DNA of 63,318 nt from Lachnospiraceae bacterium (lineage in GTDB: Bacteria; Bacillota; Clostridia; Lachnospirales; Lachnospiraceae): NCBI GenBank assembly GCA_022788085.1, contig JALEWA010000024.1:1-63318 (forward strand), read 5' to 3'. Both the position numbers and the translations under genes were made by a program. The number at the start of each line of letters is the position of its first letter. The first letter of the stretch is position 1. This document shows, in pieces, positions 32,420 to 40,861 of the stretch. The notes beneath the pieces were generated by a model that saw only the letters and a list, made by a program, of their open reading frames with translations, did no database searches and was not told where the DNA came from.

Positions 32420-33202
32420 ATGAAATGCTATGAAATCATAGAAAAACTGGAAACACTTTCTCCGGCTTCCTATGCTGAGTCATGGGACAACATTGGTTTG
32501 CTGGCAGGAAGACGTGATAAGGAAATAAAAACGATTTATATTGCATTGGATGCTACGGATGATGTGATTGAGGAGGCAGTCCGCCTTAAGGCGGATTTCC
32601 TTTTGACGCATCATCCTCTTATTTTTCATAAACTGAGCAGGGTCAATTCAGATGACTTTATTGGAAGAAGAGTATTCCAACTGATTCAAAACGATATCTG
32701 TTATTATGCGATGCATACGAACTTTGATGTTATGGGAATGGCGGATGCCGCTGCGGATGAGTTAAAGCTCCATAACAGTCAGGTTCTTAATGTGACTTAT
32801 GAGGATGATATTTCAAAAGAGGGGTGTGGACGATTTGGCAGACTACCACGTAAGATGAGTCTTGCAGAATGCGCTGAATTGGTAAAAAGTGTATATCAGG
32901 TGCCAAATGTAAGGGTATTTGGTGAATTGACGGATATGGTGGAAACAGCAGCAGTCATGCCGGGATCAGGTGGTAGTTATATTCAAGATGCATTACGGTC
33001 TGGTGCAGATGTAATGATCACAGGAGATATTGATCATCATGAAGGAATTGATGCTGTTGCGCAGGGCCTCAATATTATTGATGCAGGGCATTACGGAATT
33101 GAGAAACTGTTCATACCATATATGAAGGAGTTCCTGCACAGGGAATTACAGGGGGTAGAACTGTATGAGGCAAAGATTAGGGAACCATTTACTGTGATAT
33201 AG
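32420..33202 (+). CDS. Nif3-like dinuclear metal centre protein (YqfO family)
   Basis: A 260-residue hexameric metal protein of the NIF3/YbgI family. Motifs: SWDNIGLLAGR (residues 21-31), LLTHHPLIFH with metal-binding histidines (about 60-68), YAMHTNFDV, and the C-terminal GDIDHHEGIDA and DAGHYGIE. It lacks the central insert of longer Bacillus YqfO. Annotated in some databases as GTP cyclohydrolase I type 2; true function is unsettled. AAAAGGAGAAAA precedes the ATG. It follows trmK, as in many Firmicutes. Confidence 0.9.
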   Translation: MKCYEIIEKLETLSPASYAESWDNIGLLAGRRDKEIKTIYIALDATDDVIEEAVRLKADFLLTHHPLIFHKLSRVNSDDFIGRRVFQLIQNDICYYAMHTNFDVMGMADAAADELKLHNSQVLNVTYEDDISKEGCGRFGRLPRKMSLAECAELVKSVYQVPNVRVFGELTDMVETAAVMPGSGGSYIQDALRSGADVMITGDIDHHEGIDAVAQGLNIIDAGHYGIEKLFIPYMKEFLHRELQGVELYEAKIREPFTVI

Positions 33203-33267
33203 ATTATTTTATTTTAGAATTATTTAGATGAAATCTAAACAATTTGGAAAGAAATCAGGAGGTAGGC

Positions 33268-34932
33268 ATGGAACAGATGTATAAGGTTCAGATTGGGGAA
33301 GAAACAAGGGAATATTCGTATGGAACAACCTTTGCAGAGATTGCAGCAGAGTATCAGAAGGATTATAAGGAACAGATTGCTTTAGTAGTAAGGAATGGAA
33401 AAATCAGAGAGCTATTTAAGAAGCTTGACAAAGATTGTACGCTGGAATTTCTTACGTTATCTGATGATGCAGGACACAAAACATATAATCGAACTGCGAC
33501 AATTATCATGATGAAAGCGATTACCGAGGTTGTGGGTGCAGAGAAAATTGAAAAGATAAAAATGGAATTTTCTATCGGAAACGGCTACTATTGCTCTAAA
33601 AAAGGTGACTTTACTGTTACCAGGGAGCTTGTAGAGCAGGTAAAGACAAAAATGCAGGAATATATAGAACGTGATATTCCTATTATGAAGAAATCCATGC
33701 CGCTTGATGAAGCAAATGCTTTGTTTGAAAAACAGAAGATGATGGATAAGAAAAGCCTTTTCAAATATCGTGGCAGTTCCTCTGTAAATGTGTATAACCT
33801 GGATGGGTATTATGATTACTATTATGGTTATATGCTTCCAAGTACAGGCTATGTGAAGTATTTTGATGTTCAGATGTATATGGATGGATTTTTGCTGATA
33901 TTGCCGGGTAAGGATAATCCATCTGCGTTGGAATCATTTGTATCAAGACCAAAGCTTTTTGAAACAATGACAATTGCATCAGACTGGGGGATTAAGCTTG
34001 GTATTGATACGGTAGGAGATTTGAATGATCAGATTCGTGACGGGAAATTTAACGAGCTGATGTTAGTGCAGGAGGCTCTTCAGGAAAGAAGAATCAGCGA
34101 AATTGCATCAGATATCGTATCAAGAGGTGGCGTTAAGTTTGTTATGATTGCGGGGCCTTCTTCATCCGGTAAAACGACATTTTCCCATAGACTTTCCGTT
34201 CAGCTTCGTACACATGGTCTGACACCACATCCGATTGCAGTAGATGATTATTTCGTTGACAGGGAAAAGACACCAAGGCAGCCAAATGGTGATTATGACT
34301 TTGAATGTCTTGAGGCGATTGATATTGAACAGTTCAATCATGATATGTGTGAACTCCTTGCAGGAAAGAGGGTGGAACTTCCACAATTCAATTTTGTGAC
34401 CGGTAAGCGGGAATATAAGGGTAATTTCAAACAACTGGGAAAAGACGATATCCTTGTTATTGAAGGAATTCATGGGTTGAATGACAAGATGTCTTATTCT
34501 TTACCTGCAGAAAGCAAGTATAAGATTTATATCAGTGCACTTACTACCCTGAATATTGATGAGCATAATCGGATTCCGACTACAGATGGAAGATTGCTGC
34601 GCCGTATGGTAAGAGATGCAAGAACAAGAGGCGCAAGTGCAAAGAGAACGATTCAGATGTGGCCATCTGTAAGAAGAGGAGAAGAGGAAAATATTTTCCC
34701 ATTTCAGGAAAGTGCAGATGCCATGTTCAATTCTGCTTTAATTTATGAGATCTCTGTATTGAAGCAGTTTGCAGAGCCGTTGCTTTATAGTATTGAGCCG
34801 GGAGAGCCGGAGTACTTTGAAGCAGTTCGTCTGCTGAAGTTCTTAAGCTACTTCCTTGGTGTAAGCACAGAGGATTTACCTAAGAATTCCATTGTCAGGG
34901 AATTTGTTGGAGGAAGCTGTTTTAAGGTTTGA
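33268..34932 (+). CDS. Nucleoside kinase with TGS-like N-terminal region
   Basis: A 554-residue protein with an N-terminal TGS/threonyl-tRNA-synthetase-like part (residues 1-250; YGTTFAEIAAEYQKDY at the start) fused to a P-loop uridine kinase/phosphoribulokinase domain (Walker A AGPSSSGKTTFSHR near 294, VDDYFVDREKTP, IEGIHGLND). This architecture is annotated as a nucleoside kinase in clostridia. AGGAGGT lies before the ATG at 33268. Its stop codon overlaps the -35 box of the RNase P RNA promoter. The exact substrate is inferred. Confidence 0.85.
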   Translation: MEQMYKVQIGEETREYSYGTTFAEIAAEYQKDYKEQIALVVRNGKIRELFKKLDKDCTLEFLTLSDDAGHKTYNRTATIIMMKAITEVVGAEKIEKIKMEFSIGNGYYCSKKGDFTVTRELVEQVKTKMQEYIERDIPIMKKSMPLDEANALFEKQKMMDKKSLFKYRGSSSVNVYNLDGYYDYYYGYMLPSTGYVKYFDVQMYMDGFLLILPGKDNPSALESFVSRPKLFETMTIASDWGIKLGIDTVGDLNDQIRDGKFNELMLVQEALQERRISEIASDIVSRGGVKFVMIAGPSSSGKTTFSHRLSVQLRTHGLTPHPIAVDDYFVDREKTPRQPNGDYDFECLEAIDIEQFNHDMCELLAGKRVELPQFNFVTGKREYKGNFKQLGKDDILVIEGIHGLNDKMSYSLPAESKYKIYISALTTLNIDEHNRIPTTDGRLLRRMVRDARTRGASAKRTIQMWPSVRRGEEENIFPFQESADAMFNSALIYEISVLKQFAEPLLYSIEPGEPEYFEAVRLLKFLSYFLGVSTEDLPKNSIVREFVGGSCFKV

Positions 34933-34958
34933 CAAAAATAAGTTGTCTAGTATATAAT
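34929..34958 (+). promoter_or_regulatory. Promoter of RNase P RNA
   Basis: Perfect TTGACA (34929-34934), an 18-base spacer, perfect TATAAT (34953-34958). The -35 box includes the TGA stop of the upstream kinase gene. Confidence 0.88.
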
Positions 34959-34964
34959 ATTACG

Positions 34965-35383
34965 GCAAGTGCGGCAAATGATCGCGGCCCCGTATTTCGG
35001 GGGTGAGGAAAGTCCGGGCTTCACAGGGCAGGATGCCGGATAACGTCCGGTGGAGGCGACTCCAAGGCCAGTGCAACAGAAATAAACCGCCAACACTTAG
35101 TTGTGTGGAAGAGACGGCATGCCGGTTCTTCTGAACAAAGGTTTTCCTTTGTTCTGGTAAGGGTGGAAAGGCAGTGTAAGAGACTACCGCCTCCGAGGTA
35201 ACGAGGAGGGCACATGTAAACCCCATCCGAAGCAAGACCAAGTTAGGAAACGACAGGTTTGCCCGACCTGTTTCCAGGTAGGTCGCTTGAGGCTGTTGGT
35301 AACAGCAGTCCTAGATAGATGATCATTCGTGTCGTAAGGAAACTTGCGGCGCCGACATAACCCGGCTTATCGCTGCGCTTGCA
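34965..35383 (+). ncRNA. rnpB: RNase P RNA, bacterial type A
   Basis: The catalytic RNA that matures tRNA 5' ends. Universal elements: GAGGAAAGTCCGGGCTTC (P4 5' side, near 35005), the cruciform segment with GGGTGGAAAGGCAGTGTAAGAG, CCCCATCCGAAGCAAGACC, and the closing ACATAACCCGGCTTATCG. The ends pair as P1 (GCAAGTGCGGC with GCTGCGCTTGC). About 419 nt, in the type A range. Ends inferred from P1 to within a few bases. Confidence 0.96.
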
Positions 35384-35402
35384 TTTAAAAAGACATTACT
35401 TG

Positions 35403-35445
35403 AAAGGAATCGTAATATCAGATATGATAGAAGCGGTTCCTTTTT
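35403..35445 (+). terminator. Terminator of rnpB
   Basis: AAAGGAATCG/CGGTTCCTTT form a 10-bp stem (one T-G) with a 21-base loop, followed by TT; 20 bases after the RNA. Confidence 0.75.
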
Positions 35446-35511
35446 CATATAATAATAAATTGCTGTAACGTAGTGGTAGTTATGATGATTGCCGCTGAGC
35501 ATCATCTTTTT

Positions 35512-36372
35512 ATGTTTAGAAAGAAGAAATTAAGTAAAATGAAACAAATTGCAACAGTGCTTGTATTAGTTATGGTACTTATGATGGTATGCGAAGTAAA
35601 TACCATGGATGTAACAGCAGAAGAGGTAGTGATAGAGAGCATTAGCGAAAAAGAAGAAAATCCATGGGAGAATCGTCCGCTTATCCAAACGACTTCTTAC
35701 GAGGATGAATATCTGGGTGCCATAAGACTTGGTGCATTTTCCATGCCGGTATGTGATGCGCAAGATATACAGACTATCTATATGGAAATATCAAGGTGTA
35801 TTGTCAGAGTCGAAATGGGAAAATATGCCGGAAATGGTGTGATTTGGCGTATGGAGGAAGAAGGGATTGTAATTGCAGCAAATAAGCACTTACTTCGGGA
35901 GGCTGCATATGGAATGGTTACTTTTCCGGATGGAACACCACTTCAGGCAGAAATTATGGCATTTTCACAGGAGTATGATTTGGGATTTCTTTTTATTCCA
36001 AGGAATAACCTTACCTCAGAGGTACTTCGGGAGTGCTATGAGGTAAGAACAAAGGGAAGAACAGATGGAGAAAAGGTCATACAGATTGCATATTCACAGG
36101 AAAATGTAAAAGGCTATTACGAGGGAACCGTAGAGGGAGAGACTTTTGTACCGGAGTTTCAGGCGAGCATGTTGGAAACCAAGTGTTATTCCAAGGCAGG
36201 GATGTCCGGTGGAGGTGTGTTTGATGAGGAAGGCTTTCTGATAGGTATGATAGCAGGCGGTGAGGCAGAAGCAGGTGCTTCTGTACGGGAATCAGAGATT
36301 ACATATAGTATATTTGCAGAAGACATTGAACAAGAATACCAAAGTATTGATAGATTGGAGATAGCAGAATGA
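35512..36372 (+). CDS. Secreted trypsin-like (HtrA-type) serine protease domain protein
   Basis: A 286-residue exported or membrane-anchored protein: a basic N-terminus and hydrophobic segment (about 12-27, ATVLVLVMVLMMVC) are followed by a trypsin-like domain. The catalytic triad is visible in HtrA order: His in AANKHLLREA (about 126), Asp in EYDLGFLFIP (about 156), Ser in KAGMSGGGVFDEEG (about 232). The nucleophile motif is GMSGGG rather than GNSGGP. No PDZ domain is present. The start is uncertain: 35512 and 35539 both lack a strong Shine-Dalgarno, and a GTG lies at 35473. The stop overlaps the next start (ATGA). Confidence 0.78.
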   Translation: MFRKKKLSKMKQIATVLVLVMVLMMVCEVNTMDVTAEEVVIESISEKEENPWENRPLIQTTSYEDEYLGAIRLGAFSMPVCDAQDIQTIYMEISRCIVRVEMGKYAGNGVIWRMEEEGIVIAANKHLLREAAYGMVTFPDGTPLQAEIMAFSQEYDLGFLFIPRNNLTSEVLRECYEVRTKGRTDGEKVIQIAYSQENVKGYYEGTVEGETFVPEFQASMLETKCYSKAGMSGGGVFDEEGFLIGMIAGGEAEAGASVRESEITYSIFAEDIEQEYQSIDRLEIAE

Positions 36373-36863
36373 CAGTCAGAAATGCCAATATGGATGATAT
36401 AGAACAGATTATGGAGGTATACTGTCTTGCAAAACAGTATATGGTTGATTCAGGAAATCCAACGCAGTGGGTAAATGGATATCCTTCAAGAGAGATGATA
36501 GAAAAGGATATAGATAAACGGCAATTTTATGTATGTGAAGAAGAAGGACAAATTCATGGAGCATTCATGTTTGTTATAGGAGAAGAGCCAACCTACAGGA
36601 TGATTGAACATGGTGCATGGAGGAATGAAGATACTTATGGAACGATTCACAGGCTTGGCAGTGACGGTAAATGTAAGGGTATTTTTCAGAAATGTCTTTC
36701 TTTTTGCAGAGAAAGAAATGCAAATCTTAGAGCAGATACACACAAGGACAACAAGACAATGCAGCACTTATTAGAGAAACATGGATTTATCAGATGTGGA
36801 ATTATTTATGTAGCAGATGGAAGTCCAAGAATTGCATACCAGTTATCAGGCGAGGAGGAATAA
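36369..36863 (+). CDS. GNAT-family N-acetyltransferase
   Basis: A 164-residue acetyl-CoA-dependent transferase: TVRNANMDDIEQIMEVYC at the start, acceptor-strand GAFMFVIGEEPTYR, and the C-terminal ADTHKDNKTMQHLLEKHGF typical of GNAT motif B. Overlaps the protease stop by 4 bp (ATGA), so it is translationally coupled. Substrate unknown. Confidence 0.87.
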   Translation: MTVRNANMDDIEQIMEVYCLAKQYMVDSGNPTQWVNGYPSREMIEKDIDKRQFYVCEEEGQIHGAFMFVIGEEPTYRMIEHGAWRNEDTYGTIHRLGSDGKCKGIFQKCLSFCRERNANLRADTHKDNKTMQHLLEKHGFIRCGIIYVADGSPRIAYQLSGEEE

Positions 36864-36867
36864 GAAT

Positions 36868-37362
36868 ATGGTTAGACCGGAAGGAATGAAACGTATATCA
36901 AAAGTGGATGCATATCTGAATTGCGCGGAAAACTTTGCTTATCGAAGTACCTGCATCAAACGTAAGTATGGTGCTGTAATCGTAAAGGATGATGCAGTAA
37001 TATCAACAGGATATAATGGTTCGCCAAGAGGCTTTGAAAACTGTTGTGACATTGGTGAATGTCCAAGAATACGAAAGAATCTTCATCAGGGAGAGGGATA
37101 TGGTATCTGCAGGGCAGTTCATGCAGAAGCAAATGCACTTCTTAATTGTTCCAGAGAACAGACAATTGGTGCTGATCTATACCTCGCGGGAATTAATCCG
37201 GCTGATTTATCAGTGCATAAGGCAAAGCCATGTCCTCTTTGCGCCAGAATGATTATTCAGGCTGGAATACGTAATGTATATTTACGTAATGGAGAGGGAG
37301 AAAATAATTATGAGGTAATACTGGCAGAAAATCTTGAGTGGTATATTAAGGACGAAGAATAA
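36868..37362 (+). CDS. Deoxycytidylate (dCMP) deaminase
   Basis: Zinc enzyme that deaminates dCMP to dUMP for thymidylate synthesis. 164 residues; zinc/catalytic motif VHAEANALLN (His85, Glu87) and PCPLCARM (Cys122, Cys125), with the extra N-terminal segment CIRK/CDIGECPRI of the ComEB/dCMP deaminase type. The ATG at 36868 lies 9 bases after AGGAGG and 4 bases after the GNAT stop. It completes a three-gene run with the protease and GNAT genes. Confidence 0.92.
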   Translation: MVRPEGMKRISKVDAYLNCAENFAYRSTCIKRKYGAVIVKDDAVISTGYNGSPRGFENCCDIGECPRIRKNLHQGEGYGICRAVHAEANALLNCSREQTIGADLYLAGINPADLSVHKAKPCPLCARMIIQAGIRNVYLRNGEGENNYEVILAENLEWYIKDEE

Positions 37363-37384
37363 TACCCGCATTTTACAATAATTT

Positions 37385-37400
37385 CATAGTTACAACTATG
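37385..37400. promoter_or_regulatory. Candidate metal-responsive operator upstream of the COG0523 pair
   Basis: CATAGTTACAACTATG is an inverted repeat with perfect 7-bp arms and a 2-base centre, 62 bases before the GTPase start. COG0523 genes are commonly under Zur or related Fur-family control; this site differs from the Bacillus Zur box, so the regulator is not identified. Confidence 0.45.
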
Positions 37401-37461
37401 GCAATTTAAAAATCGTTGTGCTAATATTATAAGTTAGAATGTATGTATAGGAGGTTTTATC

Positions 37462-38574
37462 ATGACTAAGATAGATATTTTTTCCGGCTTTTTAGGAGCT
37501 GGTAAGACAACCTTGATCAAGAAACTGTTAAAGGAAGCAATGGATGCATCTAAGGTTGTATTGATTGAGAATGAATTTGGTGAAATTGGTATTGATGGAG
37601 GATTCTTAAAGGAAGCAGGTGTTGAAATCAAGGAAATGAACCAGGGCTGCATCTGCTGTTCTTTAGTAGGTGACTTTGGCGCTTCTCTCGCAGAGGTGCT
37701 TGAAAAGTATCATCCTGAGAGAATCTTAATTGAGCCATCCGGAGTAGGAAAGCTTTCTGATGTTATGAAGGCTGTGCAGGATGTAGATTCCGATGTGGAA
37801 GTAACATTAAATAGTGCAGTTGTTGTTGTTGATGCAAATAAATGCAAAATGTATGCAAAGAACTTTGGTGAGTTCTTCTTAAATCAGATTGAACATGCCG
37901 GAACGATTATCTTAAGCAGAACGGCAGGAATTAGCGAGAGCAGGCTTCAGGCAGCGATGGAAATCATTCGTGAGCATAATGATAAAGCAACTGTAATCAC
38001 AACACCATGGGATGAACTTGATGGTAAGCAGATTTTGGAAACAATCGAAAATGCGAAGGATTTAGAAGCAGAATTGATGGAAGAGGTCGCAAAGCAGCAT
38101 GAGCATCATCATGACCACGATGAGAATTGCACCTGCGGCTGCCATGACCATGACCACCATCACGACCACGACGAGCATGACCATGAACATCATCACGACC
38201 ATGATGAGCATGACCACCACCATGACGACCATGAACATCATCATGACCATGAACATCATCATGATCACGATGAGCATGGACATCACCATCATCATGCAGA
38301 TGAGGTATTTACAAGCTGGGGAATGGAAACACCTACTACCTATACAGCAGTTGAGATTGAAGAAATTCTTAAGAAGCTTGATGAGGAAGAGACTTATGGT
38401 GTGATTCTTCGTGCAAAGGGTATGGTTCCTGCAGGAGATGGTACCTGGGTAAACTTTGATTATGTACCTGGTGAAAGCAATGTAAGAAAGGGTGCAGCAG
38501 AAGTAACAGGAAAGATTTGTGTCATTGGTTCTAAGCTTCAGGAAGAGAATCTTAAGAAATTGTTTGAAAAATAA
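37462..38574 (+). CDS. COG0523/CobW-family metal GTPase with histidine-rich insert
   Basis: A 370-residue G3E GTPase likely to bind zinc or another transition metal and deliver it to client proteins. Walker A GFLGAGKTT (about 9-17), Walker B-like region IENEFGEIGIDG, the metal motif GCICCS (CxCC, about 64-69), and EPSGVGK. A striking insert (about residues 213-280) is made almost wholly of His, Asp and Glu, and contains a NCTCGCHD cysteine cluster. The CobW C-terminal domain follows (YGVILRAKGMVPAGDGTWVN). The G4 motif is degenerate (LSRTAGIS). TAGGAGG precedes the ATG. It is followed after 14 bases by a second GTPase of the same class. Confidence 0.9.
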   Translation: MTKIDIFSGFLGAGKTTLIKKLLKEAMDASKVVLIENEFGEIGIDGGFLKEAGVEIKEMNQGCICCSLVGDFGASLAEVLEKYHPERILIEPSGVGKLSDVMKAVQDVDSDVEVTLNSAVVVVDANKCKMYAKNFGEFFLNQIEHAGTIILSRTAGISESRLQAAMEIIREHNDKATVITTPWDELDGKQILETIENAKDLEAELMEEVAKQHEHHHDHDENCTCGCHDHDHHHDHDEHDHEHHHDHDEHDHHHDDHEHHHDHEHHHDHDEHGHHHHHADEVFTSWGMETPTTYTAVEIEEILKKLDEEETYGVILRAKGMVPAGDGTWVNFDYVPGESNVRKGAAEVTGKICVIGSKLQEENLKKLFEK

Positions 38575-38588
38575 TTGGAGAAAAGTAT

Positions 38589-39521
38589 ATGAAGCCCGTT
38601 TATATTATTAATGGTTTTTTGGAAAGCGGTAAGACGGAATTTATTTCCTATACCATTTCCCAGCCTTACTTTCAGATACGCGGTAAGACTTTATTGATTG
38701 TATGTGAAGAAGGTGAAATAGAGTACGATACAAAGCTTCTTGCAAAGAGCAGAACAATTATGGAGGTCATCGACGAAGAGGAGGACTTCACACCGGAGAG
38801 ACTTTTGGAGCTTGAAAAGCAACATAAGCCGGAGCGAATTGTAATAGAATATAATGGTATGTGGAACTGTAAGGATATGAAGCTTCCATGGCATTGGACA
38901 GTAGAACAGCAGATTACTACAATTAATGGAGCAACCTTCCAGACTTACTATACCAATATGAAGTCTCTTGTCGCAGAACAGATTAGAAAGTCAGAACTGA
39001 TTATCTTTAATCGTTGCGATGGCTTGAATGAACAGCTTGCAAATTTCAAGAGAAATGTAAAGGCTGTAAATCCTCAGGCAGATATAGTATTTGAAGACAA
39101 GGATGGAGAAATCAATCAACTGTTGGAGGAGGATCTTCCATATGACTTGAACCAGCCTGTCATTGCTCTTGATAACATGGGATACGGAATCTGGTATCTG
39201 GATTCTATGGATAATCTTGGAAGATATCTGGGGAAAACCGTGAGATTTGTTGCGATGGTGTTGAAGCCAAAGGATTTTCCAAAGAATTATTTTGTCCCGG
39301 GAAGAATGGCAATGACCTGCTGTGCAGATGATATGGCATTCCTTGGATTTGCCTGCGAATATGATAAGGCAGCTGAGCTTACTGAGAAGTCCTGGGTGGA
39401 GGTTACTGCTGCTGTGGACAAGGAATATCGTGCAGAATACAAGGGCGAGGGTCCTGTACTTCGTGCAGTCAGTGTAACAGCTGCTAAGAAACCTAAAGAT
39501 GATATTATAAGCTTTGCTTAA
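38589..39521 (+). CDS. CobW-like GTPase fused to a YcgQ/TIGR03943-like domain
   Basis: A 310-residue protein. The N-terminal part is a P-loop GTPase like COG0523 (Walker A NGFLESGKTEF, residues 8-18; FNRCDG as G4) but lacks the CxCC metal motif. From about residue 205 the sequence changes to a domain resembling the C-terminal part of YcgQ/TIGR03943 proteins: VRFVAMVLKPKDF, then GRMAMTCCADDMAFLGFACE with a vicinal Cys244-Cys245, and WVEVTAAV. In Bacillus, YcgQ/YcgR are zinc-linked membrane proteins under Zur; here no membrane segment is present. TGGAGAAAAG precedes the ATG. Probable joint role with the preceding GTPase in metal homeostasis (inference). Confidence 0.75.
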   Translation: MKPVYIINGFLESGKTEFISYTISQPYFQIRGKTLLIVCEEGEIEYDTKLLAKSRTIMEVIDEEEDFTPERLLELEKQHKPERIVIEYNGMWNCKDMKLPWHWTVEQQITTINGATFQTYYTNMKSLVAEQIRKSELIIFNRCDGLNEQLANFKRNVKAVNPQADIVFEDKDGEINQLLEEDLPYDLNQPVIALDNMGYGIWYLDSMDNLGRYLGKTVRFVAMVLKPKDFPKNYFVPGRMAMTCCADDMAFLGFACEYDKAAELTEKSWVEVTAAVDKEYRAEYKGEGPVLRAVSVTAAKKPKDDIISFA

Positions 39522-39564
39522 AGGATAAGACGAAAAATTTATATTTTTTATGAGAGAACGAGAC

Positions 39565-40803
39565 ATGATGAAGTTTGATGAGAGAATAGAGAAAGTTGTC
39601 CAGGTTTTATGGGTAGATTTTCAATTTGAAAAAGCACAAGAGGTAAAATCATTATTGGAGGAAGTAGCTGCGCAGGGAAATCCTGATGCATATTTTTTCC
39701 TTGCACGTATTTATGCAGGGAACTGCTTCGTGGATAGTGGATTTGGTTATGAAACGGATGATCGTAAAACAGAAGAATACCTGAATCTGAGTATAGAAAA
39801 CGGAAGTGCGCTTGGAATGTTTGGAGCAAGACGTTTTGGTGGATTTAAACCACGAAGCGGAAGCTTCCTTCATGAACCATATCATTCTTCTGTAGAAGTG
39901 TGGAATGAGGTATGTAACCTTGCAGCATCCGGCGAGATTTTTGCAAAATATCTGATTGCCAATGCATATTATTATGGTGATGTTGGAGAGCTTACGGAAA
40001 TGGATTTCAGCCGCATGACACAAAAGGATATTCAGGCACAGTTTCGAAAGTGGACAGAGGCTGCAATACCTATTTATGAAGAACTGATTTCCAAGAATAT
40101 GATCATGGGAATCGGCAATTATATCGATATCCTGACCTCCGGCGACTGGGGAATTCCGAAAAATGAGAAACGTGCTGCCGAGCTGGAAGAATTGGCGGCA
40201 GATATGGGTAATGGCTTTTACATGGTAAAAAAAGGAAAGAAACTTGTGGATACAAATCCGCAGGCGGCACTTGAGATATTCCAGAAGGCTGCTGATAAGC
40301 ACTATATGCCTGCGTATGCACAGATTGGTGCGATGTACACCTTTGGCGGGAAAATGCCAAGAGATATAAAAAAGGCAAAGGAGTATTTTGAACTTTGTTA
40401 TCAGTCAGGAAGCGCAAGCGTTCTTTGTAATAACCGTTTAGGAGAGATTTATTTCTATGGTGGAGACGGCATTCAAATAGATTATGATAAGGCTTTCCGG
40501 CATTTAAAGGCTGCTCATGATGAAGAAAATGATTGGGGCTCTGATATGCTTGGTACATGCTATCTTAAAGGCTTAGGAACTCAAGTTGACTACGTGAAGG
40601 CAAAGGAAGAATTGAGTCGTTATCCGGGAGAAGCATTGTCTGCAGTCGGATTAGGCGAAATATATGCATATGGATTAGGTGTTCCTGTCGATATTAAGAA
40701 AGCAATGAGCTATTGGGATAAGTTTCCACAGCATGAGCATGTTATTGCTAATAAGAAGAATTTTAAAAGGATCTTGTTTGGCTGGAAGCGAATCAATCAA
40801 TAA
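39565..40803 (+). CDS. Sel1-like repeat (SLR) protein
   Basis: A 412-residue soluble alpha-solenoid protein. Repeats with the Sel1 pattern are visible: PDAYFFLARIYAGN, HYMPAYAQIGAMYTFGG with DIKKAKEYFELCYQSG, NNRLGEIYFYGGDGIQIDYD with KAFRHLKAA, SDMLGTCYLKGLGTQVDYV, and LSAVGLGEIYAYGLGVPVDI. Such repeats mediate protein-protein contacts; no catalytic domain or signal peptide. Start is uncertain among ATGs at 39550, 39565 and 39568; GAGAACGAG upstream favours the later two. Confidence 0.82.
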   Translation: MMKFDERIEKVVQVLWVDFQFEKAQEVKSLLEEVAAQGNPDAYFFLARIYAGNCFVDSGFGYETDDRKTEEYLNLSIENGSALGMFGARRFGGFKPRSGSFLHEPYHSSVEVWNEVCNLAASGEIFAKYLIANAYYYGDVGELTEMDFSRMTQKDIQAQFRKWTEAAIPIYEELISKNMIMGIGNYIDILTSGDWGIPKNEKRAAELEELAADMGNGFYMVKKGKKLVDTNPQAALEIFQKAADKHYMPAYAQIGAMYTFGGKMPRDIKKAKEYFELCYQSGSASVLCNNRLGEIYFYGGDGIQIDYDKAFRHLKAAHDEENDWGSDMLGTCYLKGLGTQVDYVKAKEELSRYPGEALSAVGLGEIYAYGLGVPVDIKKAMSYWDKFPQHEHVIANKKNFKRILFGWKRINQ

Positions 40804-40810
40804 ACAATAT

Positions 40811-40849
40811 AAAAGAGCATGTGAATTAAATGGTTCACATGCTCTTTTT
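40811..40849. terminator. Bidirectional terminator between the Sel1 gene and pyrI
   Basis: A perfect 15-bp stem AAAAGAGCATGTGAA/TTCACATGCTCTTTT with an 8-base loop, A-rich left and T-rich right, so it can end both converging transcripts. Confidence 0.9.
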
Positions 40850-40861
40850 CATAGTTTCTTA

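Noticed and set aside
38062-38404. Methionine/valine- and threonine/methionine-rich frames in both directions over the His-rich insert
   Set aside because: They arise from the low-complexity CATGAC-type repeats that encode the His/Asp insert of the COG0523 GTPase.
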